Origin: Alphaproteobacteria bacterium
GTDB taxonomy: Bacteria > Pseudomonadota > Alphaproteobacteria > Caulobacterales > Aquidulcibacteraceae
Assembly: GCA_030430715.1 (NCBI GenBank)
Contig: JAUIJZ010000005.1
Coordinates: 1-64,000, forward strand
Length of the DNA stretch: 64,000 nucleotides
Direction of reading: 5' to 3'
Positions 52,333 to 61,803 of this stretch are shown here, piece after piece; positions within the stretch are counted from its first letter, which is position 1; every line of letters starts with the position of its first letter. Under the pieces are notes generated by a model. That model was not told the origin of the DNA. It worked only from the letters and a program-made list of their open reading frames with translations, and made no database searches. A program made the translations under genes and the position numbers.

Positions 52333-53669
52333 ATCGAGCCCTTCGTCGAGGCAATCGCTTCGCCTTCAATACGCACGGCCTGACGCAGCGCGCGGCCGAA
52401 CGCTTTGAAGCAGGCTTCCGTCTTGTGGTGATCGTTTTCGCCCGTCACCGAAACGTGAATCGATGCGCCCATCGCCTGCGACAGCGACCGAAAAACGTGC
52501 TCGGTCATCTCGGTTGGATACTCGCCAATCAGCGGCGCTTCGAAGTCGCCTTCGAATACCAGATAGGGGCGGCCGCCAAGATCGACGGAAACTTTCGCCT
52601 CCGCCTCATCCATGGGCAGCACGAAGCCGAAGCGGGCAATGCCGCGCTTAGCGCCGAGCGCCTGTTTCAAAGCTTCGCCCAGCGCGAGCGCGCAATCCTC
52701 AATCGTGTGGTGCGCATCGACTTCGAGATCGCCAGCGCATGTAAGCGCCAGCGAAAACCCGCCGTGCGTCGCGACCTGTTGCAGCATATGATCGTAATAG
52801 CCAACGCCCGTCTCGATCTCCGCCTTCGGGCCCGCATCGAGATCGACCTCGGCAACGATGCGTGTCTCCAGCGTTTCGCGCACCACTTCACCGCGCCGCC
52901 GCGCGTCACCTGGTTGATCGATGCCGAACGCTTCGAGCGCACGATTGTTTGCATCCGCATCGCGTACATCGAGCCGGAACGCGCCATCGCCGCGCCATTC
53001 GCCGGCGACATTAAGCTTGCGCAGTTCGGCGCGCGCTGCGTTCACATCAGACGGCATCACCACCACGAACGGACCTTCAGCCGCAACGGCATTACCTACT
53101 GCAGGCGACGCATTCAGCGCCAAAGCGAGCCGCGCGCGTTCAGCTTTCACTTCCGCGATACGCCGCTCGGTCGCACGCGTGCGCGAGGTATCGAGCACAG
53201 CCGTCGCCAGGCGTACGGTCGGCGTCGGCAAAGGTTCGCTCAGTTCAGCGAAGGCCGCGATCAGATCCGGCGTCGCGATAATCGCCGCGCATGGCGCGCC
53301 CGCGATCCCATACGCCATTTCAAGACTGCGGATCACGACGAGGCCGGGCGTGCGCGACGCCAATTCGGCCTGCGACGCGCCTTCCGAGAACTCGATCAAA
53401 CTTTCGTCAATCACTTCCAATGCGGACGATACAAAGGATTGGTTTTGCACGGGCGCGTCGCCATCACGGCTTGGCGTGGCGACGACCACAGCACTGGGAT
53501 CGAGACGCCGTGCCATGTCGACTGCGCGCGCCGCGCCCGCCACCGGCTGCACGCACTCGTCAGCGACGCCATAGACGGCCGCCATGCGTTTGCGCAGCGC
53601 ATCGGCAGCGCCGGGCGCACGCTGCAGCGCGGCTTCACCGGCAATGAGAGGCGGGAAAGGCGCGTCCAT
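52329..53669 (-). CDS. hisB: Fused truncated HisC-like domain and imidazoleglycerol-phosphate dehydratase (HisB)
   Basis: The product is 446 residues, against about 195 for ordinary HisB. The C-terminal part from about residue 258 is a complete dehydratase: YYDHMLQQVATHGGF, DAHHTIEDCALALGEAL and ENDHHKTEACFKAFGRAL carry the manganese-binding His/Glu. Residues about 20-250 resemble a degenerate histidinol-phosphate aminotransferase. AAVYGVADE, VIDESLIEFSEG (D88) and VIRSLEMAYGIAG align with HisC blocks, but the PLP lysine is Met118 and the central NPxNPTG portion is missing. No DxDGT phosphatase motif of enteric HisB is present. It overlaps hisD and hisH. Confidence 0.9.
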   Translation of the reverse strand: MDAPFPPLIAGEAALQRAPGAADALRKRMAAVYGVADECVQPVAGAARAVDMARRLDPSAVVVATPSRDGDAPVQNQSFVSSALEVIDESLIEFSEGASQAELASRTPGLVVIRSLEMAYGIAGAPCAAIIATPDLIAAFAELSEPLPTPTVRLATAVLDTSRTRATERRIAEVKAERARLALALNASPAVGNAVAAEGPFVVVMPSDVNAARAELRKLNVAGEWRGDGAFRLDVRDADANNRALEAFGIDQPGDARRRGEVVRETLETRIVAEVDLDAGPKAEIETGVGYYDHMLQQVATHGGFSLALTCAGDLEVDAHHTIEDCALALGEALKQALGAKRGIARFGFVLPMDEAEAKVSVDLGGRPYLVFEGDFEAPLIGEYPTEMTEHVFRSLSQAMGASIHVSVTGENDHHKTEACFKAFGRALRQAVRIEGEAIASTKGSI

Positions 53670-54958
53670 CAGCGCACCCGCACATCGGCGGCGCGAGCGT
53701 GCGCCTCCAATCCCTCAAGGCGCGCCAAGCGCGCGGCGGGACCAGCGAGGGCGCGCGCGCCTTCCGCGTTCATTTCCTGCACGACAAAGCTCTTCATGAA
53801 GGAGGTGACGCCAACGCCGCTCCATGCAGCGGAGGCGCCATCTGTCGGCAAAACGTGGCTCGGTCCGCAAATATAGTCGCCGAACGTCTCGGCGCTGAAC
53901 GCGCCCACGAACACAGCGCCCGCATTGTCGATGCTATCGACCAGCTTTTGCGGCGCCTTCACTTCAAGCGACAAGTGCTCGGGACCGTAAGCGTTGGCGA
54001 TGTCCGCCGCCTCGCCGACATCGCGCACGCGGAAGAGACGCGCCTGCGCCATTGCGGCGCGCGCGATCTCGGCGCGCGGCAGCGATTGCAGCTGACGCTC
54101 CAATTCACGCTCCACCGCTTCGATGACTGCGTCCGACGTCGCCGCGAGCAGAACTTGCGCATCCGGATCGTGCTCGGCTTGGCTCAACAGGTCCGCCGCG
54201 ACGATCACCGGATCGGCGCCATCATCGGCGATCACCATGAGTTCACTCGGGCCGGCGGGCACATCGATAGTCGGCCCGCCCGGAAGGGAAGCGGCATAGC
54301 GCTTGGCTTCAGCCACATAGGCGTTGCCCGGCCCGAAAATCTTCTCGGCCTTGGGCATGCCCGCGCCGAAGGTGAGCGCCGCGATCGCTTGCGCGCCGCC
54401 GATCAGCCAAAGCGAGTCCAAACCGCACGCCGCAGCCGCCGCGATCATCATCGGGTGGGCTTCGCCATCGCACCCCGGCGGCGTCACCGCCACGCGTTGT
54501 GGCACGCCCGCCACCCGCGCAGGCTCAGCCAACATGATGAGCGTCGAAAAGAGCGGCGCAGACCCGCCGGGCGCATAGAGTCCGCAGGCGCGGATCGGGC
54601 GCCACTCACGGCGACACCGCACGCCCGTCGCAACAATTACGTCTTGCGCAGCCGGCTTCGTCGCCTCGTGAAAGCTCTTCACATTGGCGACCGCCAATTC
54701 GAGCGCTTGAATATCTTCCGGCGCTACCGCCGCGCGCGCGGCATCGACCACCGCAGAGGTCAAAGTGAGTACACGCGGCGCGCGTTTGTCGAGTTTCATC
54801 GACCAGCGCTCAACACCGGCAACGCCGTCACGCTCCACGTCTTCGAAAATGGTGCGCACGACGTCCATCACTGCAACGTCGCGCCGGCGCGCCGGACGCG
54901 CCAGCGCTTCACCGCGCGCGGCTTCTGGAAGCGTCGTCCAATTGAGGCGTTTCATCAC
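53669..54958 (-). CDS. hisD: Histidinol dehydrogenase
   Basis: The product is 429 residues. It oxidises histidinol to histidine in two NAD-dependent steps. Family motifs include GLYAPGGSAPLFSTLIM, the VAEAKRYAASLPGG segment, DVPAGPSELMVIAD, DLLSQAEHDPDAQV with zinc ligands, and CGPSHVLPTDGASA. Length matches the family. It overlaps hisG by 4 bases and abuts the HisB fusion. Confidence 0.96.
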   Translation of the reverse strand: MMKRLNWTTLPEAARGEALARPARRRDVAVMDVVRTIFEDVERDGVAGVERWSMKLDKRAPRVLTLTSAVVDAARAAVAPEDIQALELAVANVKSFHEATKPAAQDVIVATGVRCRREWRPIRACGLYAPGGSAPLFSTLIMLAEPARVAGVPQRVAVTPPGCDGEAHPMMIAAAAACGLDSLWLIGGAQAIAALTFGAGMPKAEKIFGPGNAYVAEAKRYAASLPGGPTIDVPAGPSELMVIADDGADPVIVAADLLSQAEHDPDAQVLLAATSDAVIEAVERELERQLQSLPRAEIARAAMAQARLFRVRDVGEAADIANAYGPEHLSLEVKAPQKLVDSIDNAGAVFVGAFSAETFGDYICGPSHVLPTDGASAAWSGVGVTSFMKSFVVQEMNAEGARALAGPAARLARLEGLEAHARAADVRVR

Positions 54959-55824
54959 ATCATCTTTTCAATGGGCAGCACGAGGATGGCGGATGCGCCG
55001 GCGGCCTTAAGACGCTCCAGCGTCTCCCAGAACACGTTCTCCTGACACACCGCGTGCACAGCCACCGCATCGTCGCGCCCCGCGAGCGGCGTGATGGTGG
55101 GAGCGCCGGCGCCGGGCAGAATTTCCGAAATCTTCGGCAACGCAGAACGCGGCGCATTCATCATCACATATTTGGCGCCCTGGCTCGCCGTCACACCGCG
55201 GAAACGCTGCACGACACTTTCTGCCACCTTGTCCAGTTCAGGGCTCAGCTGCTTCGGTGCGCGCACCAGCACGGCTTCGCTCTTCAGCACCGGCTCCACC
55301 GCCACCAAGCCGTTGGCTTCGAGCGTTGCGCCGGTCGAAACCAGATCGCAGATCACGTTTGCCAGCTTCAGGCGCGGGGCCACTTCCACGGCGCCGCTCA
55401 GCGTGACGATGTCGGCGCTGACGCCATTGTCGGCCAAGAACTTGCCCAGCACGTTGGGATAGGAGGTCGCGATGCGCAGACCGTTCAGCGAACCAGGGCC
55501 CTTATAATCGAAGCCAATCGGGGTCGCTATTTTGAGGTCGCACTTGCCGAAGCCGAGGGGCATGACGACCTCGGACGCGCCCTTGCCGTGCTCTTCGAGC
55601 ACATTGAGCCCAACAATGCCGAAATCCGCCACGCCATCAGCGACGAAAGTCGGGATGTCGTCGTCGCGCACGCGCAGCAGGTCCACCGGCGCATTTTCGA
55701 CTCGATAGAAGAGGTCATTGGCCCCCTTCATCACCCGCAGGCCCGCCGCCTGGATCATCTCCAGGCTTTTATCGGCCAGACGGCCACTCTTCTGCATTGC
55801 GATGCAAATTCTGTCCGCGCTCAT
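54955..55824 (-). CDS. hisG: ATP phosphoribosyltransferase (long form)
   Basis: The product is 289 residues, the long HisG form with a C-terminal ACT-like regulatory domain (PGAGAPTITPLAGRDDAVAVHAVCQ, in parts). Core motifs: IAMQKSGRLADKSLEMI, DFGIVGLNVLEE, RIATSYPNVLGKFL and DLVSTGATLEANGL for PRPP. It catalyses the first, feedback-inhibited step of histidine synthesis. It overlaps the upstream TrpR-like gene by 4 bases. Confidence 0.95.
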   Translation of the reverse strand: MSADRICIAMQKSGRLADKSLEMIQAAGLRVMKGANDLFYRVENAPVDLLRVRDDDIPTFVADGVADFGIVGLNVLEEHGKGASEVVMPLGFGKCDLKIATPIGFDYKGPGSLNGLRIATSYPNVLGKFLADNGVSADIVTLSGAVEVAPRLKLANVICDLVSTGATLEANGLVAVEPVLKSEAVLVRAPKQLSPELDKVAESVVQRFRGVTASQGAKYVMMNAPRSALPKISEILPGAGAPTITPLAGRDDAVAVHAVCQENVFWETLERLKAAGASAILVLPIEKMM

Positions 55825-56123
55825 GAGCGGGCCTCCTGCAAACGGTCGAGCACCTGCCGGTAGCCCTGATATGGCATGTCCTTCAAAAACCGCGCGACGC
55901 GGACCACAGTCGCCGTGCTGGCCCCGGCCCGCTCGGCAATGTCACGATAAGACAGCTCGCCAGCATCCAGCAGCTGAGCAACGCGCCAACGCTCGGATAA
56001 AGCCCGGATCTCGCCAGGCGTGCAAAGGTCGGCGAGGAATGCTTCCACCTCCGCGCGGCTGCGCAGGGCAAGAATAGCGTCGGCTAGGTCAGCGCCTGAG
56101 GATAAATCTTGCTCTTGGGTCAT
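55821..56123 (-). CDS. YerC/YecD-type TrpR-related DNA-binding protein
   Basis: The product is 100 residues. TrpR-family features: DLCTPGEIRALSERWRVAQLLDAGE and SYRDIAERAGASTATVVRVARFL, the latter a helix-turn-helix. This YerC subfamily is often found beside his genes and is proposed to regulate histidine synthesis. It heads the operon here, with an ATGA overlap into hisG. I start at ATG 56123; another ATG lies two codons earlier. The remaining frame to 56309 has no family resemblance. Two TTTAGCG copies and TGATATCA precede the start as possible operator elements. Confidence 0.85.
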   Translation of the reverse strand: MTQEQDLSSGADLADAILALRSRAEVEAFLADLCTPGEIRALSERWRVAQLLDAGELSYRDIAERAGASTATVVRVARFLKDMPYQGYRQVLDRLQEARS

Positions 56124-56242
56124 GTCCATCTGTGATATCACGCTAAAACAGTTGGCGCAATAGGCGCTAAATGACGCCCCTAAGCCATGCGGAGCGGCAT
56201 GGTTAGTGTGCAAGATTGTGTTCCAAAACCCGCCTTTTGCGG

Positions 56243-56271
56243 TTGCGAAAGGGAAGGAAATTCGCTCTATA
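56243..56271 (+). promoter_or_regulatory. Probable promoter of the ilv-leu operon
   Basis: TTGCGA (56243-56248) and TCTATA (56266-56271) are separated by 17 bases. Transcription would start near 56278, only about 14 bases before the leader peptide start, with GGAG as ribosome-binding site. The spacing and AT content stand out against the GC-rich surroundings. Confidence 0.5.
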
Positions 56272-56291
56272 GCCCTTCTGGAGCCAATTAC

Positions 56292-56438
56292 GTGCATACG
56301 ACCGTTCATCGCCCTACCGCAATCGTAGCGACTGCTGTCGCCGCGGATGCATGCGCGTTGATTACTATCGGCCTCGTAAGTCTGCTCGGGCTGGTAATTC
56401 TACTTGTCCCCAATGCGGTGTGGCTGCCTGCGACCTAA
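56292..56438 (+). CDS. ilv leader peptide (branched-chain attenuator)
   Basis: This is a 48-residue peptide starting at GTG 56292 with GGAG 8 bases upstream. After a polar start (HTTVHRPT) it becomes rich in Val, Ile and Leu: the stretch ITIGLVSLLGLVILLV has 12 branched-chain residues out of 16. It ends 24 bases before an intrinsic terminator and just upstream of ilvD. Ribosome stalling at these codons when Leu/Ile/Val-tRNA is scarce would favour antitermination. It may also be a shadow of a membrane peptide, but the location and codon content fit a leader. Confidence 0.75.
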   Translation: MHTTVHRPTAIVATAVAADACALITIGLVSLLGLVILLVPNAVWLPAT

Positions 56439-56462
56439 ACCTCTAAAAGGATCGCCTACGAC

Positions 56463-56497
56463 ACCCCGCTCCGATTGAAGGCAGCGGGGTTTTTGTT
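56463..56497 (+). terminator. Attenuator terminator of the ilv-leu operon
   Basis: ACCCCGCT (56463-56470) pairs with AGCGGGGT (56483-56490) around a 12-base loop and is followed by TTTTTGTT, a classical intrinsic terminator located 34 bases before ilvD. A competing antiterminator is possible: GCTGCC (56423-56428), at the end of the leader ORF, is complementary to GGCAGC (56480-56485), and pairing there would disrupt the terminator stem. Confidence 0.85.
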
Positions 56498-56530
56498 ACG
56501 TGGTCAATCCAACTGAACCGGACCTTAAAT

Positions 56531-58249
56531 GTGAGCAAAGACCAGACACCGAACGGCTCCAAAGCGCTCCGCAGTGCTGTGGTCACGCGAGGCCCGAACC
56601 GGGCCGCCGCGCGCTCCTATCTGCGCGCGACCGGACTGGACGATGACGACTTCGCGCGGCCGATGATTGCGGTCGTGAACACCTGGTCCAACGTCACGCC
56701 CTGCAACATCCATTTGAACAGCTTGGCCGAGCATGTGCGCCGCGGCGTGCGCGAAGCCGGCGGCGTGGCTGTCGATTTCAACACGATCATGGTGACGGAC
56801 GGCATCTCCATGGGCACGCCCGGCATGAAGGCGTCGCTCATCTCTCGTGAAGTAATTGCAGATTCCATCGAGCTCGCGGTGCAAGGCCACCAGCTCGACG
56901 GCGTCGTGTGCATTGTCGGTTGCGATAAGACCATCCCGGCTGCAGCGATGGCGTTGGCGCGCATGGATCTGCCGGGCTGCGTTTTGTACGGCGGCACCAT
57001 CATGCCGGGCAAAATCGGCGGCAAAGAAATATCGATTCAAGAAGTTTTCGAGGCCATTGGCGCGCACGGCGCAGGCAAGCTAGACGATGCCGGATTGAAA
57101 GCGGTCGAGAGCGCGGCGTGCCCCGGCGCCGGCGCGTGCGGGGGGCAATTCACCGCCAACACAATGGCGATGGCGCTGTCGATGTTGGGCTTGTCACCCA
57201 TGGGCGCCAATGACGTGCCCGCTATCCATAAAGACAAACCCGAAGAAGCTGCGCGCTGCGGACGCTTGGCTGTCGAACTCACCAAGCAAGGCAAGAACGC
57301 GCGCCAGTTCGTGACGCGCGATGCGTTGATGAACGCCGCGATCGCGTGCTCAGCAAGCGGCGGGTCCACTAACGCCGTTCTGCATTTGACCGCCATCGCA
57401 GCGGAGGCAGAAATCGATTTCGGCATTGAGGATTGCAACACCGCCTGCGAGCGCGCCGACGTAATCTGCGACATCAAGCCTGGCGGCCAATACTTGGCGA
57501 GCCATCTGTTCGAAGCGGGCGGCACACGCCTGATGGCCAAGCGCTTGATGGATGCAGGTAAGATTGTCGATCAGCCAACTGTCTCCGGACGCAGCCTGTT
57601 CGAAGAAGTACGCGAAGCGCGGGAAACGGCCGGCCAAAAAGTCATCCGCAGCTTTGACGATCCGGTGATCCCGCGCGGCTCATACGCCGTGATCTACGGC
57701 AATCTCGCTCCCGAAGGCGCAGTCATCAAACTGGCCGGTCACAAGATCGAAAAGTTCGAAGGGCCGGCGCGCGTGTTTGATAGCGAAGAAGACGCCTTCG
57801 ACGCCGTACAAGCCGGGAAGATCAACGAAGGCGATGTCGTTGTCATTCGTCATGAGGGGCCCAAAGGCGGCCCCGGCATGCGCGAAATGCTGCAAGTGAC
57901 GGCCGCCCTAAAAGGTCGCGGCGTGAAGGACGTCGCGTTGCTGACGGACGGCCGCTTTTCCGGCGCCTCCTATGGCTTCGTCATCGGCCACGTTTCGCCC
58001 GAAGCCGCCGTTGGCGGCCCAATCGCGCGCGTGCGCGAAGGCGACATCATTACGATCGACGTGCCCGCCCGCACCATGGACGTGCGCGCCGATCTGAATT
58101 CGCGGACCGCGCAAGCGCCCGCTAGAGAAACGCCTGTCGGCGTTTTCGCGAAATACGCCGCTCTGTGTGCATCAGCATCGCAGGGCGCCGTGACCATCCC
58201 CAACCCGCCGCCGGCGCAGACGCGCGCGTCGGCCCAGACCAAGGCGTAA
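56531..58249 (+). CDS. ilvD: Dihydroxy-acid dehydratase
   Basis: The product is 572 residues. It dehydrates dihydroxy-isovalerate and dihydroxy-methylvalerate in Val/Ile synthesis. Fe-S ligands lie in [21 protein letters not shown] and [35 protein letters not shown] is the C-terminal signature (in parts). The start is GTG 56531. It is the first enzyme gene after the attenuator and is followed by ilvC after 4 bases. Confidence 0.96.
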   Translation: MSKDQTPNGSKALRSAVVTRGPNRAAARSYLRATGLDDDDFARPMIAVVNTWSNVTPCNIHLNSLAEHVRRGVREAGGVAVDFNTIMVTDGISMGTPGMKASLISREVIADSIELAVQGHQLDGVVCIVGCDKTIPAAAMALARMDLPGCVLYGGTIMPGKIGGKEISIQEVFEAIGAHGAGKLDDAGLKAVESAACPGAGACGGQFTANTMAMALSMLGLSPMGANDVPAIHKDKPEEAARCGRLAVELTKQGKNARQFVTRDALMNAAIACSASGGSTNAVLHLTAIAAEAEIDFGIEDCNTACERADVICDIKPGGQYLASHLFEAGGTRLMAKRLMDAGKIVDQPTVSGRSLFEEVREARETAGQKVIRSFDDPVIPRGSYAVIYGNLAPEGAVIKLAGHKIEKFEGPARVFDSEEDAFDAVQAGKINEGDVVVIRHEGPKGGPGMREMLQVTAALKGRGVKDVALLTDGRFSGASYGFVIGHVSPEAAVGGPIARVREGDIITIDVPARTMDVRADLNSRTAQAPARETPVGVFAKYAALCASASQGAVTIPNPPPAQTRASAQTKA

Positions 58250-58253
58250 ACAG

Positions 58254-59255
<1,002 letters not shown>

Positions 59256-59275
59256 ACGCGAAGCGAGATACCCTT

Positions 59276-61108
59276 ATGAGCACGAAGCCCAATATCCGCG
59301 CGGTGACCTCAAACGAGGCCGCACCGTTCATCGCTCCGCAAATGACGGGCGCGGAAATGGTCGTTCGCGCCCTTAAGGATCAGGGGGTCGATACGCTGTT
59401 CGGCTATCCGGGCGGGGCGGTACTGCCTATTTATGACGCTCTGTTCCAAGATAATGAACTGCGCCACATCCTGGTGCGGCACGAGCAAGGCGCCGGCCAT
59501 GCTGCGGAGGGCTATGCGCGCTCCACCGGCAAGGTTGGCGTCGCACTCGTGACCTCGGGGCCGGGCGCCACCAATGCAGTAACGCCATTGGCGGACGCCC
59601 TGCTCGATTCCATCCCGATCGTCGTCATCAGCGGCCAAGTGCCAACACACCTGATCGGCACCGATGCGTTTCAGGAGTGCGATACGGTCGGTATCACCCG
59701 CTCCTGCACCAAGCACAATTGGCTGGTGAAGGACGTGGGCGAGCTTTCCGCCATTCTGCACGAGGCCTTCGAGGTGGCACGCAGCGGCCGGCCTGGCCCG
59801 GTGCTGATCGACATTCCAAAGAACGTGCAATTCGCGACGGGCCCTTATTATCCGCCCGAACATGCGCCGCGTAAGTCAAAGCGGACTATGCGCCGCGTCG
59901 ACGCCTCGAAAATCATCGAAGCAATCGAGTTGATGGCTTCGGCCGAACGCCCCGTGTTTTACACCGGCGGCGGCGTGATCAATGCCGGCCCGAACGCCAG
60001 TCAGGCGTTACGCGCGCTGGTGCGCGAAACCAATTTTCCGATCACCTCCACATTGCTGGGGCTGGGCGCCTTTCCGGCATCCGAACCGCAATGGCTGGGC
60101 ATGGTTGGCATGCACGGCTCTTGGGAATCCAATCACGCCATGCACGATTGCGACGTGATGATCTGCGTTGGCGCCCGCTTCGACGATCGCGTTACCGGGC
60201 TCATCAGCGCCTTCAGCCCTAACTCGAAGAAAATTCACATCGATATCGATCCGTCCTCAATCAACAAGGTCGTGCAGACGGACGTCGCCATTGTCGCCGA
60301 CGCCGGAGAGGCCCTGGAAGCCTTGCTGGAAGCTTGGCGTAAGCATCGCCCGGCCGCCCGCCCGGTTACGTCGCAAGACTCCAAGAATGCGGCTTTGGCC
60401 GCTTGGTGGCAGCAGATCGATACTTGGCGCGCACGCAAAGGATTTGCTTATCGTCCGTCGGACGACGTGATCAAACCGCAGTACGCAATCGAGCGGCTCT
60501 ATCAGCTGACGAAAGATCAGGACGTCTACATCACTACCGAAGTGGGTCAGCATCAGATGTGGGCGGCGCAATTCTTTCACTTCAACGAACCGCATCGCTG
60601 GATGACCTCCGGCGGCCTGGGTACGATGGGGTATGGCTTGCCAGCAGCAATGGGCGTGCAGGCGGCGCACCCCGATGCACTTGTCATTGATATAGCCGGC
60701 GAAGCCAGCGTGCAGATGACTATGCAGGAGATGAGCGCCGCCGTTCAGCACAATCTCCCTATCAAGATTTTTATCTTGAACAATGAGTGGATGGGCATGG
60801 TGCGCCAGTGGCAGCAATTGCTGCATGGCGAGCGCTATTCGCACTCATATTCAGCCGCGCTGCCCGATTTCGTGAAGATGGCGGAAGCGTTTGGTTGCAC
60901 GGGCATTCGCTGCGAGTCGCCGGCTGAGCTAGACGAGAAAATTAAATTGATGATCGATACGCCCGGCCCAGTGATTTTCGATTGCCGCGTGGCGAAAGAA
61001 GAAAACTGCTTCCCAATGATTCCATCGGGCAAGCCGCACAATGAAATGATCCTGTTGGACAACTTCGTAGGCGACGAAATCGATGCCGCCGGAAAAACCT
61101 TGGTGTAA
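59276..61108 (+). CDS. ilvB: Acetolactate synthase large subunit
   Basis: The product is 610 residues, a thiamine-diphosphate enzyme. FGYPGGAVLPIYD and RHEQGAGHAAEGYARSTGK carry the catalytic Glu, VISGQVPTHLIGTDAFQE is the acetohydroxyacid region, and GEASVQMTMQEMSAAVQ with NNEWMGMVRQWQ forms the ThDP/Mg site (GEAS replaces the more common GDGS). It condenses pyruvate molecules to acetolactate. The small subunit gene follows after 5 bases. Confidence 0.95.
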   Translation: MSTKPNIRAVTSNEAAPFIAPQMTGAEMVVRALKDQGVDTLFGYPGGAVLPIYDALFQDNELRHILVRHEQGAGHAAEGYARSTGKVGVALVTSGPGATNAVTPLADALLDSIPIVVISGQVPTHLIGTDAFQECDTVGITRSCTKHNWLVKDVGELSAILHEAFEVARSGRPGPVLIDIPKNVQFATGPYYPPEHAPRKSKRTMRRVDASKIIEAIELMASAERPVFYTGGGVINAGPNASQALRALVRETNFPITSTLLGLGAFPASEPQWLGMVGMHGSWESNHAMHDCDVMICVGARFDDRVTGLISAFSPNSKKIHIDIDPSSINKVVQTDVAIVADAGEALEALLEAWRKHRPAARPVTSQDSKNAALAAWWQQIDTWRARKGFAYRPSDDVIKPQYAIERLYQLTKDQDVYITTEVGQHQMWAAQFFHFNEPHRWMTSGGLGTMGYGLPAAMGVQAAHPDALVIDIAGEASVQMTMQEMSAAVQHNLPIKIFILNNEWMGMVRQWQQLLHGERYSHSYSAALPDFVKMAEAFGCTGIRCESPAELDEKIKLMIDTPGPVIFDCRVAKEENCFPMIPSGKPHNEMILLDNFVGDEIDAAGKTLV

Positions 61109-61113
61109 CGCAC

Positions 61114-61683
61114 ATGGCCTTCAACGCTGACCCTCACGCCGACGAGCGCCCACAGGCCCGCACTCTGGCCGTGCTCGTGGACAACGAGCCAGGCGTATTG
61201 GCTCGCGTAGTCGGCATGTTCTCTGCGCGCGGTTTCAACATTGAGAGTCTAACAGTAGCCGAGACCGACAAGGCCGCGCATACCTCGCGCATCACTATCG
61301 TCACGCGTGGGCAGTCACACATCATCGAGCAGATAAAATCTCAGCTCGAACGCATCCTGTCGGTGCGCCAGGTCATCGATGTCACGCAAGACTCCGCGGG
61401 CGTTGAGCGCGAACTCGCCTTGGTGAAGGTGCGCAGCACCGGCGCCGAACGCATCGAAGCGCTGCGCGTGTCGGACATTTTCCGCGCCAAGGTGATCGAC
61501 ACAACACTGGAAAGCTTCATTTTTGAAATCACCGGCACAAGCAGCAAGATCGATGCGATCATCGAATTGATGCGTCCGTTGGGTCTTGTTGAGGTCTCTC
61601 GCACGGGCGTTCTCTCTATTCACCGCGGCCCAGAAGCTGATCCCACTGCGGAAACCCCGGCCGCGACAGCGGCCTCCAACTAG
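61114..61683 (+). CDS. ilvH: Acetolactate synthase small (regulatory) subunit
   Basis: The product is 189 residues. The N-terminal ACT domain starts LAVLVDNEPGVLARVVGMFSARGFNIESLTV (in parts) and binds valine or leucine for feedback inhibition. The C-terminal domain contains FRAKVIDTTLESFIFEITG and GLVEVSRTGVLSIHRG. It activates and regulates IlvB. After its stop, a strong Shine-Dalgarno belongs to a short leader ORF rather than to leuA. Confidence 0.94.
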   Translation: MAFNADPHADERPQARTLAVLVDNEPGVLARVVGMFSARGFNIESLTVAETDKAAHTSRITIVTRGQSHIIEQIKSQLERILSVRQVIDVTQDSAGVERELALVKVRSTGAERIEALRVSDIFRAKVIDTTLESFIFEITGTSSKIDAIIELMRPLGLVEVSRTGVLSIHRGPEADPTAETPAATAASN

Positions 61684-61701
61684 GAAGGAAGGAGCCGCAA
61701 T

Positions 61702-61803
61702 ATGAAGGAACGACTTAGGATCACGGCGCTGCTCCTTACGCGCGCCGTATCGCCGCCCTTCCAAGTTATTTATGTATCCGAGTCTGCATCATGTCATCCG
61801 TAA
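61702..61803 (+). CDS. Possible leucine leader peptide upstream of leuA
   Basis: This 33-residue ORF starts at ATG 61702 after GGAAGGAAGGAG, one of the strongest ribosome-binding sites in the window. The peptide begins MKERLRITALLLTRAV. Codons 10-12 are three Leu codons (CTG CTC CTT) lying in or at the loop of a perfect 7-bp stem, ACGGCGC (61723-61729) / GCGCCGT (61742-61748). It ends 13 bases inside leuA in another frame. leuA itself lacks a good Shine-Dalgarno, so coupled translation is likely. No T-run follows the hairpin, so it would act at translation rather than termination. Confidence 0.55.
   Translation: MKERLRITALLLTRAVSPPFQVIYVSESASCHP

Noticed and set aside
52329-53669. HisB N-terminal domain as histidinol-phosphate phosphatase
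   Set aside because: No DxDGT or other HAD motifs; the visible blocks resemble HisC instead.
52425-55045. Two long plus-strand open frames (52425-53876 and 53699-55045) opposite hisB and hisD
   Set aside because: They are antisense to well-identified genes, are Arg/His-rich without domain motifs, and arise from GC-rich codon bias.
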